This document shows, one piece after another, positions 46,921 to 58,302 of a stretch of 64,000 nt of DNA (the stretch's first letter is position 1; each line of letters begins with the position of its first letter). Where the stretch lies: NCBI GenBank assembly GCA_032871835.1, contig CM065300.1, positions 9,009,768-9,073,767 of the forward strand. Reading direction: 5' to 3'. Under the pieces are notes generated by a model. That model saw nothing but the letters and a program-made list of their open reading frames with translations, was not told the DNA's origin and did no database searches. The position numbers were made by a program, and so were the translations under genes. This stretch comes from Dipteronia dyeriana. Its lineage: Eukaryota > Streptophyta > Magnoliopsida > Sapindales > Sapindaceae.

Positions 46921-49309
46921 AGCAGTGGGACGATATCTGTCGGTGGAGAAAATCTCCGGTGTACTAGATACTGAATGGTGCATCCGCTAACAGATATGTG
47001 ATAAGGGATAAACGTTACATCTATACTATATATTATTTATATTCCACATATCTATTCTTCAATGATCGAGTACATCATTCAATAGTGCATCCGGTGCATC
47101 GAAGATTTTCTTCTGTCAGTGTGATTGACTTATAAAATTGAATGTCCTAGAAATGTCAAATTGTCAATAAGCCCACTGTGAATTCGGCAAAAGGGACGGA
47201 TTGTTAGTTATCGATGCTATCTCCGATTAATCTTCAAAAATCCAAAACAGTGGATGATAGACTCCGACCCATCTTTATTTCGTATTATCTTATGCGAAAG
47301 AAATGGAGTTCCATTTTTGGATCTCCATTACTATTCCAACTTTACTCTTGTTCAAGCAAAGGAGATCAAGCAGGGTGTTACAAGAGTTAAAATTGTGATA
47401 TCGTTATGTTCTTTCCACCGATGATTTGGTTTGTTCTGTTCATAATATTGTGATAACGTTAAAATTAGGTTCTTTTACTGTCATATGATTGCTTAATTTT
47501 AAAAGATTTGACCTTTTAGAGCCGATTTGTGTATTTAATTACAGCCCCTCTGCTTGGATGCACATTTTTGGCTATCTAGCTGGCATTTTGTGAGTTTCTC
47601 TTTACTATAATGTTCTTTTGCTTGTGTGCTTCTTTTCTTTTCTATTTACTTTATAAACACCACTATGCTTGAAAATATATTGATAGAATTTGTCTGGTTA
47701 TAACATGACCTGGGATGGAAAATGTTATCGTTTTTGGATTTGGAAGTGCTATTTTGTCGTCAAAAGGTTCACTTCTTTTCAATTATGATTTTACCTTATA
47801 TGTGAGTATGTTAGAAGATGTTCTGTTAGTTACTACACACTAGCTCCACTGTCACTTTGCTGAACTTTGGCGCCGGAGGTGCTTAAGCTGAATTCACTGT
47901 CACTTAGCTGCACTTTGGCATTTGCAGCGGCAGATACGCATAGACGGTATTTTCAAAAGTTCGACAATTACCCGAGCAATCGAAGAGCTATCAATTATCA
48001 TGCATCGCAGTTGGGGTTCCTTTCTAAGTTTGGTGGGATCCCACCAATTAATGATTTGTTTTTTGACTTATTTATTTATTTTTATTGATGATTTTGTTTA
48101 TCCGTAAAATAAACTGGATGTGTGGATTAATAGTTAATAGTTTATTTATTAAAAATTAAAATATAATAATATTTTTGCTTTTAATTATAAATAATATTAT
48201 TTTTACTCTTAAAATATATTTAAAATAACATATTTTTAAAATAATTTCATTAAATACAAATTATAATACATTTTTTTTCAGGGTTATGTTTTCAATTATT
48301 CCTACCAAACGAGTTTTTAACGTTTTTCAACTCCCAAAAACATAAAAATCAAGTTCTTGTTTTCAAAGAAAAATATATATATAAAAAAAACAAAAACATT
48401 ATTGAACAGAACCTTAGGCCCGTCGTGTAAGTATTTTTCGGTTGTTGTTTTTTCGAAAATAAAAATGAAAATGAAAATGAAAATAGTATTTTTTGTTTCA
48501 GTTTCAAATTCTAAAAACGCGTATGGTAGGTTAACCGAAAACTATCAAAAATTGAAATATCAATTTTGACATTTTATTTAATATTATTATAACTATAAAC
48601 AAATTGATTAAATAATTAACCAATAAAATTTTTGTGTTGTAATTTTTAAATTAAACAAAAATAACACATCAAAAATTAATTTAAAAAAAACATATCAAAA
48701 AATGAATTAATCAAAACTAAACTCTTAAATTATAAATAAATAATTATAATATATATATATATTATAATATAATATAAAAAAATATTAAATATTATATTTG
48801 ATATATTATATTATATATATAATATTATAATATATAATATTTTATATAATATTATATAATAATATATGATATATAATTTTTTATATAAATGGGTACTTTG
48901 GTCATTTAAAAATCGTGTCCCGTCTTGTCCTAGTCATATTAAGCACATAACATTACAATTAATAGTTTAAAAAAATGATTTTTTTTATATATAAAAAAGT
49001 GAAAAACAAAAAACAAAAAACAAAAAACAAGTATTTTATATTTTTCAAATATTTCACTTTTAACACTGGTTTTTTGTTTTTTTTTTCCCAAAATAAAATG
49101 AAAAATAAAATGAAAAACGGTTAACGAACACATTTTTGAAATCGTTTTTGAAAAATAAAAACGTAAACGAACTGAAAAACAGGACACGGTCTTAGCTTCT
49201 GAATCTTCTTTGGTGGATGTTCTTAACTATGAGTTGATGTTGCCACATGGCATGCTTAAAGAGTTGGTTTGTTGCTTTTTTTTATATGCATATATACGAA
49301 AAATTTCAA
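46921..49309. other. Intergenic repeat-like region
   Basis: No gene is supported. The stretch 48260-49200 has loosely inverted ends (TAGGCCCGTCGTG near 48416 and the complement of a TAAGACCGTGTCC near 49190) and may be a hAT-like element, but I found no target duplication. Confidence 0.3.
48725..48890. repeat. Almost pure A/T block of about 165 bp
   Basis: Apart from two G residues (48800 and 48868) the block contains only A and T, in nested TATAATATTATA palindromes. It could extrude as cruciforms and is a likely site of polymerase slippage or assembly error. Confidence 0.85.
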
Positions 49310-49462
49310 GGCAATGCATACCGATAGAATTATATAAATATATTGAATGTGAATCACTCATTTAACATACTTTGTCTTGGCATATATACACTTGTCAAAG
49401 TTCTTTTATAAATTAGTGATTCATATTCAATACCCTTATATAATCTCTTCAATACGCACTGA
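49310..49462 (+). mobile_element. Small hairpin MITE, copy 1 (left of the virus)
   Basis: About 153 bp with inverted termini (left AATGCATACCGATAGAATTATA, right TATAATCTCTTCAATACGCACTGA). An inner inverted pair TATTGAATGTGAATCACTCA / AGTGATTCATATTCAATA makes the whole element foldable. It is clearly homologous to 57650-57802 in direct orientation. Confidence 0.78.
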
Positions 49463-49532
49463 TAGGATAAGGACTCCTTATTGTGCTTTATTTTGTTTTG
49501 TGGTTTCTGTTATATATCTTCGTGTTCCGTTT

Positions 49533-49545
49533 TGGTATCAGAGCC
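49533..49545 (+). promoter_or_regulatory. tRNA-Met primer binding site of the pararetrovirus
   Basis: TGGTATCAGAGCC matches the primer site conserved across Caulimoviridae, complementary to the 3' end of initiator tRNA-Met. It primes minus-strand DNA synthesis in the virus and conventionally marks genome position 1. It is not a tRNA gene. Confidence 0.93.
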
Positions 49546-49703
49546 TTGAGGCTTGTTGAAGAAGACTTATAGTTTTAGACTTTAGGTGCAAAAGTCAGTA
49601 AGTCTAAGGGTGTTTGCCGTTTGCTAGAGTGTTGTAGGCTGTTGACCCGTTGACCAGGCTATGAGTCAAAACCTAGGGTTTCTGACTATTCATGTTCTTC
49701 ATC

Positions 49704-51006
49704 ATGTCTGCAAGTAGTTCCAGACCCGGGATCGAACCCGATGATGTTAATAGTAGCACCGGACAATCTGTAGCAAATTTTTTAGACAAACTGGGATGAC
49801 AAAGATTTAGTCAATTGGCAGTTGCCTAATATACAACAAAATAGTATTTATAAAAAGAAACTTTTGGATTTCAGAACATTATTAGGCCAAAAGACCAAAG
49901 AAATAAATGTTAAATTCCAAAATAATATTTTTTCGACAAATCTTTTAAATAAAAACAGTTTGACACATTATAACAAAATTGGTTTCAATGATTTACACAT
50001 TGGCAGTGTCCAAGTTGGTGTAAAACCACTTTCAAAAATTGGTTTGAACAATTCCCTTTTAATTGTTTTAAGAGACAAAAGAATTACTGACTACAAAGAA
50101 TCTATTCTTGGCATGGCAGAAACATCTTTGACTTACGGACCAATTTATTTTCAAGTATACCCCAACTTCACTATTGCACTAAATACTGATGAACATAAAG
50201 AAAAATGTTTAGTTATTGACATACGAACTCACAACTATAAATTTTTGGAAAAATCTAGTCCATATAAACTCGTGTATAGAGTCCATTATCGTGTATTAAC
50301 TTCAGGACTTATACCCCGTTATATACCACCCTTTGTGCCAGCTGGCCAAACAATATGTTTTAATGCATCACCATCAGTGAATGTCCTTGTTCCTGTACCA
50401 GTCAGATGGGAAAATATCAAGTTTCCAGACGATTGGGTCAAGGAAAAGGTTGACCAACCATCTTACAAACCACCTATGAGAAATCTTCACGATTGTGTAA
50501 CTGAACAGGATGGAACATTAAGAATATCATTTAGAAGAAGTTTATCAATTAGGGAAACAGATAGTGACCATTCCAGATCCCTAAGTGATTTCCAATCAGC
50601 TAGAAATTCCCTCTCCAGTTCATCTAGAAGAAATATTGCCAGACAAATTCCTAGTTTAACCTCCAGAAGAATTGATAAACAACCTATATTTTCTACACCA
50701 AATTATAATCCTGATGATGAATCTAGTGAACCTGTCAACTTAGTTCCAAGAAGAAGAAGACCTAAACCTCCCACACATGTTACACATGTTTTAAAAACCC
50801 CGGAGCAAGTGGCCCATCCAATTCATTCATATGACCAAGAACAACAAACTTCACCAACACCATCTCAAGTCTTAACTGAAATATTAGAACCAGAACCCCC
50901 TATAAGAACCATTAATGTTATCAGCAAAGACAAGTTTGACTTTCTTATAGCAGATTACCATTCTACCCATAACCAAGCCTTAAGAGAAAATATGAGAAAA
51001 ATATAA
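49704..51006 (+). pseudogene. Pararetroviral movement protein region
   Basis: A leader frame starting at ATG 49704 ends in TGA near 49798. The main open frame (49822-51006, 394 aa) follows in another frame. It contains the caulimovirid movement-protein core: HIGSVQVGVKPLSKIGLNN, LIVLRDKR, ESILGMAETSLTYGPIYFQV and VIDIRTHNY. Such proteins (30K superfamily) form tubules at plasmodesmata. The C-terminal third is Arg/Ser- and Pro-rich. The frame ends at TAA 51004-51006 and related coding sequence resumes in a different frame, so what may have been one polyprotein is now split. Confidence 0.82.
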
Positions 51007-51076
51007 GAAAAATTATTCAATTAATAAAAGAAAACAATTCCATGAAAGATGGGTTAATTGCCTCGAAGACTTTAAT

Positions 51077-52579
51077 TTGAACATTTCATTTTTTTATTGG
51101 TACATCGACAGAAAAAATTATGAACAAACTTGTTCTGTCATTAATCGACAAAACCTCAGATCTTATAAGACTAAAAAAGGAATAGAAAAGCAAATGCATC
51201 CTCCTCCTAGAGATTTCGAAATTGAAATGCCTAATGAGGACAACCCAACAGAAACTAACCTTGCAAAATGTACCCCTTTTATCCTATTTGATGAACCAAT
51301 GTCCCAAACAATGACTTCATCTTCCCACCAAATTGGTATGGTTATGAGACAAGGAAATTATACCAACTTCTTCCTTAATTCTATAGGTGAACAATTGGAA
51401 AAAATAGACCTTAACCTGACCCAGACTAGTGTTTCATCTACAAGAGAAGAAGTTCCCCCTCAAGTATATGTTCCTTATGACTTACCTTCCTCCTCTAGTA
51501 AAAGTAAAGGTAAAGGTAAAGACATAATCATAAAATCTGAGCCAATTCTATTCCCTGACCATACTGGTATTGAAAAATGTTTTGACAATTTAATTGATGA
51601 AGCAAAACTTTTAAGAACCCTAGAAGAAAGACTAAGTAGGATCCCACATCCTAATGTCCAAACTATCGACAAAAAGATCCCTTCAGATTCCTCGGATGAA
51701 GAAGAGGAAACCATTGATTTCCAAGAATTTGTACAAAAAATCACAACAAATGAGAAAGCTGACAGTTACAATAAGACCAAGTATTTCCAAAATACTAAAC
51801 CTTATTACCCTAGACCAACTCCTCCAGACCTACAATATGAAGAGACGGTTCCCTATAAGGCCTATACAGGAAACGCATGCTATCAATTTAATATTGACGG
51901 ATTATCAGAATACCAAATAATCACAGTTTTAAGACAAATGCACACTATAGGATATATTTACATTAAAAAATATAATATGTCACATTCTGATGCGGTTACC
52001 TCTTTAACCACTGGGTTTGAGGGACAACTGTTCGGATGGTGGACACACACCCTAAGCCAATTAGCCAAGACATCTATTATTGGTCACACTAAGACAGTTA
52101 CTACAAACTATCCTACAACAAACTGTGACCCATCCACTTTTGAATCAACGTCTACACAGACCCAGACCACCACCACTACTTCTGAACCATATGGGATTGA
52201 TGTCTTATGATATACCATACTAATGCATTTTGTAGGAAACCCTAACATCAATCAAGGAAAAGAGTTTTCTAAAATACAAAATTTAAAATGTAAAAAATTA
52301 AATGATTTTAAATGGTATAAAGACATCTTTTTAACAAGAGTCTTCCAAAGACCAGACAATGCTAATGCCTATTGGAAAGAAAAATTTATATCAGGATTAC
52401 CAAAACTATTTTCTACAAAAGTAAGAGACGAAATGGTTAGACAAATGGGATGGTCTGATTGGTCCCAAGTAGACTTAGATACGTGGACTTATGGGGAAAT
52501 TATAGCTTTTATAAATGTTGTGGCTATGCAACTTTGCAATGACCTCAGACTTAAAAGCCAACTTAAAAACAAAAATTAA
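51077..52579 (+). pseudogene. Pararetroviral coat-protein region
   Basis: Two open frames in the same phase (51077-52210 and 52223-52579) are separated by TGA at 52208-52210. The first has an acidic, Ser-rich block (SDSSDEEEETIDF) before a conserved-looking stretch with ATTGFEGQLFGWW-like sequence (about 52000-52045). The second contains WKEKFISGLPKLF and EMVRQMGWSDW, typical of the Gag-like capsid core in plant pararetroviruses and Ty3 elements. Position just before the zinc knuckle supports capsid identity. A further frame change lies between 52580 and 52662. Confidence 0.72.
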
Positions 52580-52662
52580 CCACCAGAAAAGAACTTGGTT
52601 CTTGGTGTGAACAGTTTGGCTTTGACCGATTATCTTCTCACAAAAAGAACAAGAAGCATAAG

Positions 52663-55477
52663 ATGATTAGAAACCATCTCTCTAAAAAAATTCCTTATCA
52701 TATCAATAGAAACTATAAAGATAACAAAAAGGGGGATACTATATGGTCTCCTAACAAAAAATCTAGAGAAACCTCTAAAAGAAAAAATTTCCAAAAGAAA
52801 AATAATAAATACTTCAAGTGTGGCAAAGGTGGCCACAATGCCAACAAATGTCCTGAACAAAAGAAAAAGATAAATAGCCTAGATTTAGATGACCAAACAA
52901 AAGAGAAAATCATCCAAGCTTTATATATAGACTCTAAAACTCCCAGCTCTTGTTGCTCAACCTCCTCTGACAATGAAGTTTTAATTATAGATGGATCCTC
53001 CTCAGACACAGAAACATCATCTTCATCTTATAGCACTGAACCAGAAAAACAACTTTGTTTCTGTAAAGAAATTAATGTCCTTGATAAATATGACTACTCC
53101 CTTATGATAGGCATGATAGACAGCATAGAAGATCCTATACAAAAGGCACAGTACATTAAACAATTACAAAAAAGAATTACAGAACAACCTTCCACAAGTA
53201 AAGATGACAAACCCCTAAATGAAGTTAAACTCTTCAAAAATGCCCCTTTTGAGACACCTGATTTTGAACAAAATGTGTTAGGAAAATTTAACAACAAATC
53301 AAGAAAGGTTACTATTCCTGACCTACAGAAAGAAATTGTGAATATTAAAGAAGAGATAAAAATCCTAAAATTACAAATACAAGAATTACAAGTAACAGAC
53401 GCTATTAACAAACAATTTACAAAAGTAACTCATAAGAAACTACAAGAAACAGATTTTAATAGTTCAGACGAAGAACCTGACAAAGAAATTGAAAATCATG
53501 AACAACAAGACCTTTTAAGTATAAGCCATATTAATTCTATACAAGAAGTAAGGATACAGAAATGGTATATTGAAATTGACATAAGAATAGCCTCTAATTA
53601 TAACATACGTGCTACTGCACTTATTGACACAGGAGCAGACTTAAATTGTATTATAGAATCATTAATCCCCACAAAATATCTTGAAGCAACCACAGAATCA
53701 TTATATGGTGCCAATAAAATAAGACTAGACATTAATTACAAGCTCACCAATGCTAAAGTCTGCAAGAATGGAGTTTGTTACAACAATGATTTTATTGTAG
53801 TTAAAACCCTTTCACAAAATGTCATTTTGGGTTCACCCTTTCTATACCTAATATCACCTTTTAAAGTCATAGCAGAAGGTCTTGTAACTGAATATTTAGG
53901 AAAAGAAATATTATTCCCTTTCCTTTTTCCTGTGCTAGTTAAAGATCTTAATACAATAAGAAAAGAGAACATCGGTAAAGAACCACTAGATAATTACATT
54001 GCCACTTTAACCAGAAAACAAAATCAATTAGCATTTGTAAGAGATGATCTAAATTTCCAAAGACAAACTGATAAAATCAAAGAACCAACAATTCAAGAAA
54101 AAATAACACGTTTCAAAGAAAAACTAGAAAAAGAAGTATGTTCTTCTATCCTTAATGCTTTCTGGGATAGAAAGAAACATATCGTATCTCTCCCATATAC
54201 CAAGGATTTTAATGAAAATGGAATCCCCACAAAAGCTAGACCTATACAAATGTCTTCAAACCTAATGGAATACTGTAAGAAAGAGATACAAGAACTGATT
54301 GACAAAAAATTGATTAGAAAATCTAAGTCCCCGTGGAGTTGTCCTGCTTTCTATGTCCAGAAGAATGCTGAGATAGAAAGAGGAGTTCCACGACTAGTCA
54401 TTAATTATAAATCATTAAATGATGCCTTGTTATGGATCAGGTATCCTATTCCGAATAAATCTGACTTATTAAAAAGACTATATGACGCAACCATTTTTTC
54501 AAAGTTTGATATGAAGTCAGGATTCTGACAAATCCAAATAAGTGAGCCAGATAGATACAAAACAGCATTTACAGTCCCATTTGGACAATATGAGTGGAAT
54601 GTGATGTCTTTTGGTTTAAAAAACGCCCCTAGTGAATTCCAATGTATTATGAATAATATTTTTAATCCCTATTCTGAGTTCTCCATTGTCTATATTGATG
54701 ATATATTAATATTTTCAAAGAATATTGACAACATTGGAAACATTTAGAAATCTTTTATAAGACTGTTAAACATCATGGACTTGTAATATCTGCCCCAAAA
54801 ATCCACCTCTTTCATACCAACATAAGATTTTTAGGACAATATTAAAAGAGAAACTATTATCCCCATCCATATGCTGACAAATTCCCAGACGAAATCAAAG
54901 ACAAAAAACAACTCCAAAGATTTTTAGGATGTTTAAATTATATTTCAAATTTTTATAAAGAACTCAGTATCATTTGCAAGCCTCTTTTTCAAAGACTAAA
55001 AGCTAACCCAGCTCCTTGGACAGAAGAACATACTAAGGCTGTTTTAGAAATAAAAAGTTATGTTAAAAAATTACCATGTTTAACCATTTGTCACCCTAAT
55101 GCCCCTAAAACTGTAGAAACTGATGCGTCAGAATTAGGTTATGGAGGTATCCTAAAGCAAAAAATTAATGGACAAGAAAGGTTAGTAAGATATGTTTCAG
55201 GATCATGGAATGACACTCAGAAGAAATGTTATCTATTGTTTTGACCATTCAAAAATTACAAGATGATTTGATTAATCAAAAAATTTTATTGAGAGTTGAC
55301 TGCCAGTCAACCAAATTTATTTTAAAAAAGGATGTAAAAAACCTTGCTTCAAAACAGATTTTTGTCAGATGGCAAGCACTTTTATTAGCCTTTGACTTTG
55401 AAATTGAATATATTAAAGGATCAGAAAATAGCCTTCCAGACTTTCTGACCAGAGAATTTCTACAGGGAGAAAAATGA
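52663..55477 (+). pseudogene. Pararetroviral zinc knuckle, aspartic protease, reverse transcriptase and RNase H
   Basis: Order: a basic segment; a CCHC-type knuckle at about 52810-52852 in which the first Cys is a Tyr (TAC 52810-52812); a coiled-coil-like stretch (53320-53450); the protease motif LIDTGADLNCI (about 53615-53650); then the reverse transcriptase with PRLVINYKSLND and FSKFDMKSGF. An in-frame TGA at 54526-54528 interrupts directly after that. The active-site YIDD lies at about 54690-54702. A stop at about 54745-54747 and frame changes follow. The RNase H part runs from about 55080 (ETDASELGYGG) to the stop at 55475-55477. All enzyme domains are recognisable but the gene is broken at several places and cannot yield one polyprotein. 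Confidence 0.9.
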
Positions 55478-56892
55478 CCAGTAGTAGAGGCAGAAGTGGC
55501 GGCCGGAGCCCAGGTGGCCGAGGCTCAAAACCTGAATTATTTGACTTATTTGACAAAAGATCAGACTTATCGACTTATCAGACCTCCCCAAGAGGAAGTC
55601 ACAAAGACAAATATGCAATTTCATTAATATCTCAGCCCAGTGCACCTCATCAACTACCCATTCATTTTCCCCCACTTCCACCTGCTGGGCCATCATCTAA
55701 CCGTAGCCCAAGCCAAAGCCCAGTCCACACAACAAACCCTTTTTCACCCTTGGCTATAGACAGTATCCCATTTAAAAAAGTATTATCATCAAATATCAGT
55801 CCACACTCTAACAAACAAAACAAAATCCAAGCCCAACAAGAAACGGCCCAAATTCAAACCCAGACACAGGCCCTTCCAAAAATCAATCACCCCACATATG
55901 CATATATCAATAAACCTTTCTTTGATAGGTTTTTTGCTATGGAAGACCAATTTCTGCATGACCATTACTTCAAGGAACCCAAAAAATTGACAGATGATAT
56001 CATCAACCCTCTTTTTGGAAGAATTCCTGAAGATTTGACAAAAAGACATATATTCTATGAATTTATACTTGTTGACACAGATTCTATATTCATCTATGAT
56101 GTTTTTGACAAAATTGACAAAGAAAAGCTCATTTTCAGGAAAATAAAAATTTACAAAATTATCATTCTAGAACAATGGGGTGGTGGCCCAAACACTACCA
56201 GAAATTTCAGTCGAATCTTTCATGTCTCTGATTTCTCATATTAGGATTACAGAGATGCATGTACAAAGTTCTTTTATGGACAGAACCCTGGGAACTCCCT
56301 TTCATGGTTCCTCTATTTTGACAAAAACTTCCTTATTGATCTACCATTTTGGTTTTTGGAATGGTGGGACAAATATGGACCTATCATTGACCTTCTTCCT
56401 CTCCCAGTAAAAGAAAGCTTTTCATTATGGAACTCAAATGTTGACAAACCAGACTCCTGGGATTTCTACCCAGATTTGTTCCTATTTTTTGTCCAATTTA
56501 ATTTGACCTGGATCCTTATGTTAGAATACTCTATCCAGGAAAGACTAATTGGAAATGTCAATGTTCCTTATTTCGGTCGACAAATAAAAATAAAATGGTG
56601 GAGTGGCATGAATCTTGCCGATTTAGGAAAAGATAAGGTTTCTAAATGGTTGGCTGACAATCCCACCTTTTGCATCAACAAGGCAAATGATTAGTCCAGC
56701 TTTCTAATAGCCAAATCACAGAACCAGGCCAAAATTGCTGCTGCACCTTCTCCTGACGAATTGATGAAAATAGCAGAAGAAATGAGAAGCACCATGGCTA
56801 ATATGTCCCAAGCTGGGTCCAACAATAGCCAAAATGATGATGGTGACCCATTTGATAGCAACGACCCATCAACATATTTCGGTCATGACTAA
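55474..56892 (+). pseudogene. Pararetroviral second ORF, function unknown
   Basis: It starts at ATG 55474, overlapping the stop of the polymerase ORF by ATGA, an arrangement suited to termination-reinitiation. The N-terminus is Arg/Gly/Ser-rich (SRGRSGGRSPGGRG) and then Pro/Ser-rich and low-complexity to about residue 140. A structured-looking part follows (about 55890-56690) with many aromatic residues, including FLEWWDKYGP and IKWWSGMNLADLGKDKVSKWL. It ends near 56890 after an Asp/Asn-rich tail. Frame changes near 56240 and a TAG near 56692-56694 break it. I see no similarity to a characterised domain. A role as a transactivator or virion-associated protein is possible but unsupported. Confidence 0.65.
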
Positions 56893-56962
56893 AGCAACCA
56901 ATAATCACCAAACGACAAAAGTAGCCAAAGCAACCAATAATCACCAAACGACAAAAGAAGCC
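56891..56962 (+). repeat. 36-bp tandem repeat after viral ORF2
   Basis: AAAGCAACCAATAATCACCA with the following 16 bases occurs at 56891 and again at 56927, a near-exact 36-bp duplication just after the ORF2 stop. Confidence 0.85.
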
Positions 56963-57115
56963 GAATACGACAAGAGATGTGGCAGACAAAGTGGCAAACA
57001 AAGGAATCTTGTTGACAAAGCATAAACCAGCTGCCATCCATTATTGCTCCTTGCAACCAGAGTTTACCGACACTTTACCATAGTTTCTTTTTGTAACTAA
57101 GGTTAATTGTATCCC

Positions 57116-57123
57116 TATATAAA
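57116..57123 (+). promoter_or_regulatory. TATA box of the pararetroviral transcript promoter
   Basis: TATATAAA in the viral intergenic region, about 125 bp before an AATAAA. In Caulimoviridae the pregenomic promoter lies after the last ORF and before the primer site on the circular genome, which fits this position. Confidence 0.65.
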
Positions 57124-57245
57124 TGTTTCAGGGTTTCATTTCAAAGGCAGGTTCAGTTTGATCATCTATCTTTTATCCCTGATTGCTCTGCGTAGCATCA
57201 ATATTTTTTCTCTCCTTCTCCTATTGTAAATTTCTCAATTACATA

Positions 57246-57251
57246 AATAAA
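57246..57251 (+). terminator. Polyadenylation signal of the pararetrovirus
   Basis: AATAAA about 125 bp downstream of the TATA box. In caulimovirids this signal lies within the terminal redundancy and is bypassed once in making the pregenomic RNA. Confidence 0.6.
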
Positions 57252-57465
57252 GTGTGACTTATTTCTGTAAAGACATCTTTGCTGTCAGACCAGTGTTCTG
57301 TAAGCATTGTAAGACACTATTCCTTTATCTTTTATGATCTATCAGTTATTGTTATCTGGTCTGAGTATATAGGCTGGAAACCAAGACATTTCCATATCAA
57401 CTCTGCTTATTACAACCTTGTTGAGGAATAACTTTGGTGTAACAACGCCACGTACTTAATAGGAC

Positions 57466-57592
57466 CATATATATATATTACATGCGATATCATGTGGGCC
57501 GAATGAGTGCTCTGACCATTTCACTACATTGGTTTGTCCCTTATGTTAAAGGTTGAATGAACGTTCTTAACATTGAACCACATTGGACAGTG
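57466..57592 (+). repeat. Host repeat unit X, copy 1
   Basis: About 125 bp with ATATATTACATGCGATATCA, GCCGAATGAGTGCTC and GAACCACATTGGAC, repeated at 57816-57940 with about 85% identity by eye. It directly abuts the right end of the viral insertion. Confidence 0.82.
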
Positions 57593-57649
57593 ATTTTGAT
57601 TTGTTGTTTTTGTTTAGCTTCATATATATATGTATACGAAAATTTTCAA

Positions 57650-57802
57650 GTCAGTGGACACTAATATAATTATATAAGAATATTGAATGTGAGTCACTCA
57701 TTTTATATACTTTGTCTTAGCATGTATGCACTTATCAAAACTCTTTTATAAATGGGTGTCTCACATTCAATGTCCTTATATAATTCTACCAGTACGTACT
57801 GA
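57650..57802 (+). mobile_element. Small hairpin MITE, copy 2 (right of the virus)
   Basis: About 153 bp. The left end is TCAGTGGACACTAATATAATTATA and the right end, inward, TCAGTACGTACTGGTAGAATTATA. The inner inverted pair ATTGAATGTGAGTCACTCA / GGGTGTCTCACATTCAAT is well preserved. It lies between units X1 and X2. Confidence 0.8.
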
Positions 57803-57815
57803 TAGGATAAAGACT

Positions 57816-57940
57816 ATATATATTACTTGCGATATCACATGAGCCGAATGAGTGCTCCTGTCATTTAACTGTATTTGTTCCTTATGTCAGAGGTAGAATG
57901 AACATTCTTAACACTGAACCACATTGGACGGTGGTCGGTC
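57816..57940 (+). repeat. Host repeat unit X, copy 2
   Basis: Second copy of the unit at 57466-57592. Its junction with the preceding MITE (GGATAAAGACTATATATATT) shows what the locus looked like where the virus is absent. Confidence 0.82.
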
Positions 57941-58302
57941 ACTTCTTTATCGGTCCCTATATTTATGATGACATTAATAATAAATATAATAAAGTTATCT
58001 CCAAAAAATTATTTCGAAAATTATTATGCTTGTAGAAATCGTATATCTTCTCCCGTTTTATCAGTTTATATAATAGAAATCATATCTATAGTTGTAAAAA
58101 AAAAAAAGAGGATGAAGTGCGGCCTACGACCCAGCAGGACACAACATTGAAGAAGATCCATTTGAATTAAGTTGAAAGCAATCTGACAGTGAAGACCCAA
58201 CCCAGGGCCCAAATCAAATTTGAATCAAGTTAAACCGATAAACCAAGCACATAATAACGTCACCATCGATTCTCAACATGAAATTCTATAAAATAAAAAA
58301 TA

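Larger units (their letters stand above)
49475..57460 (+). mobile_element. Endogenous pararetrovirus of the Caulimoviridae, nearly full length, decayed
   Basis: Viral order from the left: a tRNA-Met primer binding site (49533), movement protein, coat-protein region, zinc knuckle, aspartic protease, reverse transcriptase, RNase H, then a second ORF overlapping by ATGA, and an intergenic region with TATA box and AATAAA. There are no LTRs or integrase, which separates it from Ty3 elements. A downstream ORF overlapping the polymerase ORF is reported for florendoviruses, so that genus is the best guess, but it is not proven here. The limits come from the host repeat it interrupts: AGGAC at 49470-49474 and 57461-57465 flank 7,986 bp. 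Every long ORF is broken by stops or frame changes, so this copy cannot produce the full protein set. Confidence 0.92.

Noticed and set aside
48415..49195. Possible hAT-like element with TAGGCCCGTCGTG ends
   Set aside because: The ends are only loosely inverted and the flanking 8-mers do not match, so boundaries could not be supported.
49533..49545. tRNA gene
   Set aside because: Only the 13-nt primer complement is present. No cloverleaf can be drawn around it.
49280..57810. LTR retrotransposon interpretation from direct repeats flanking the viral genes
   Set aside because: The flanking repeats have inverted ends and hairpins, lack TG...CA and a polypurine tract, and there is no integrase. 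The movement protein and tRNA-Met site identify a pararetrovirus.
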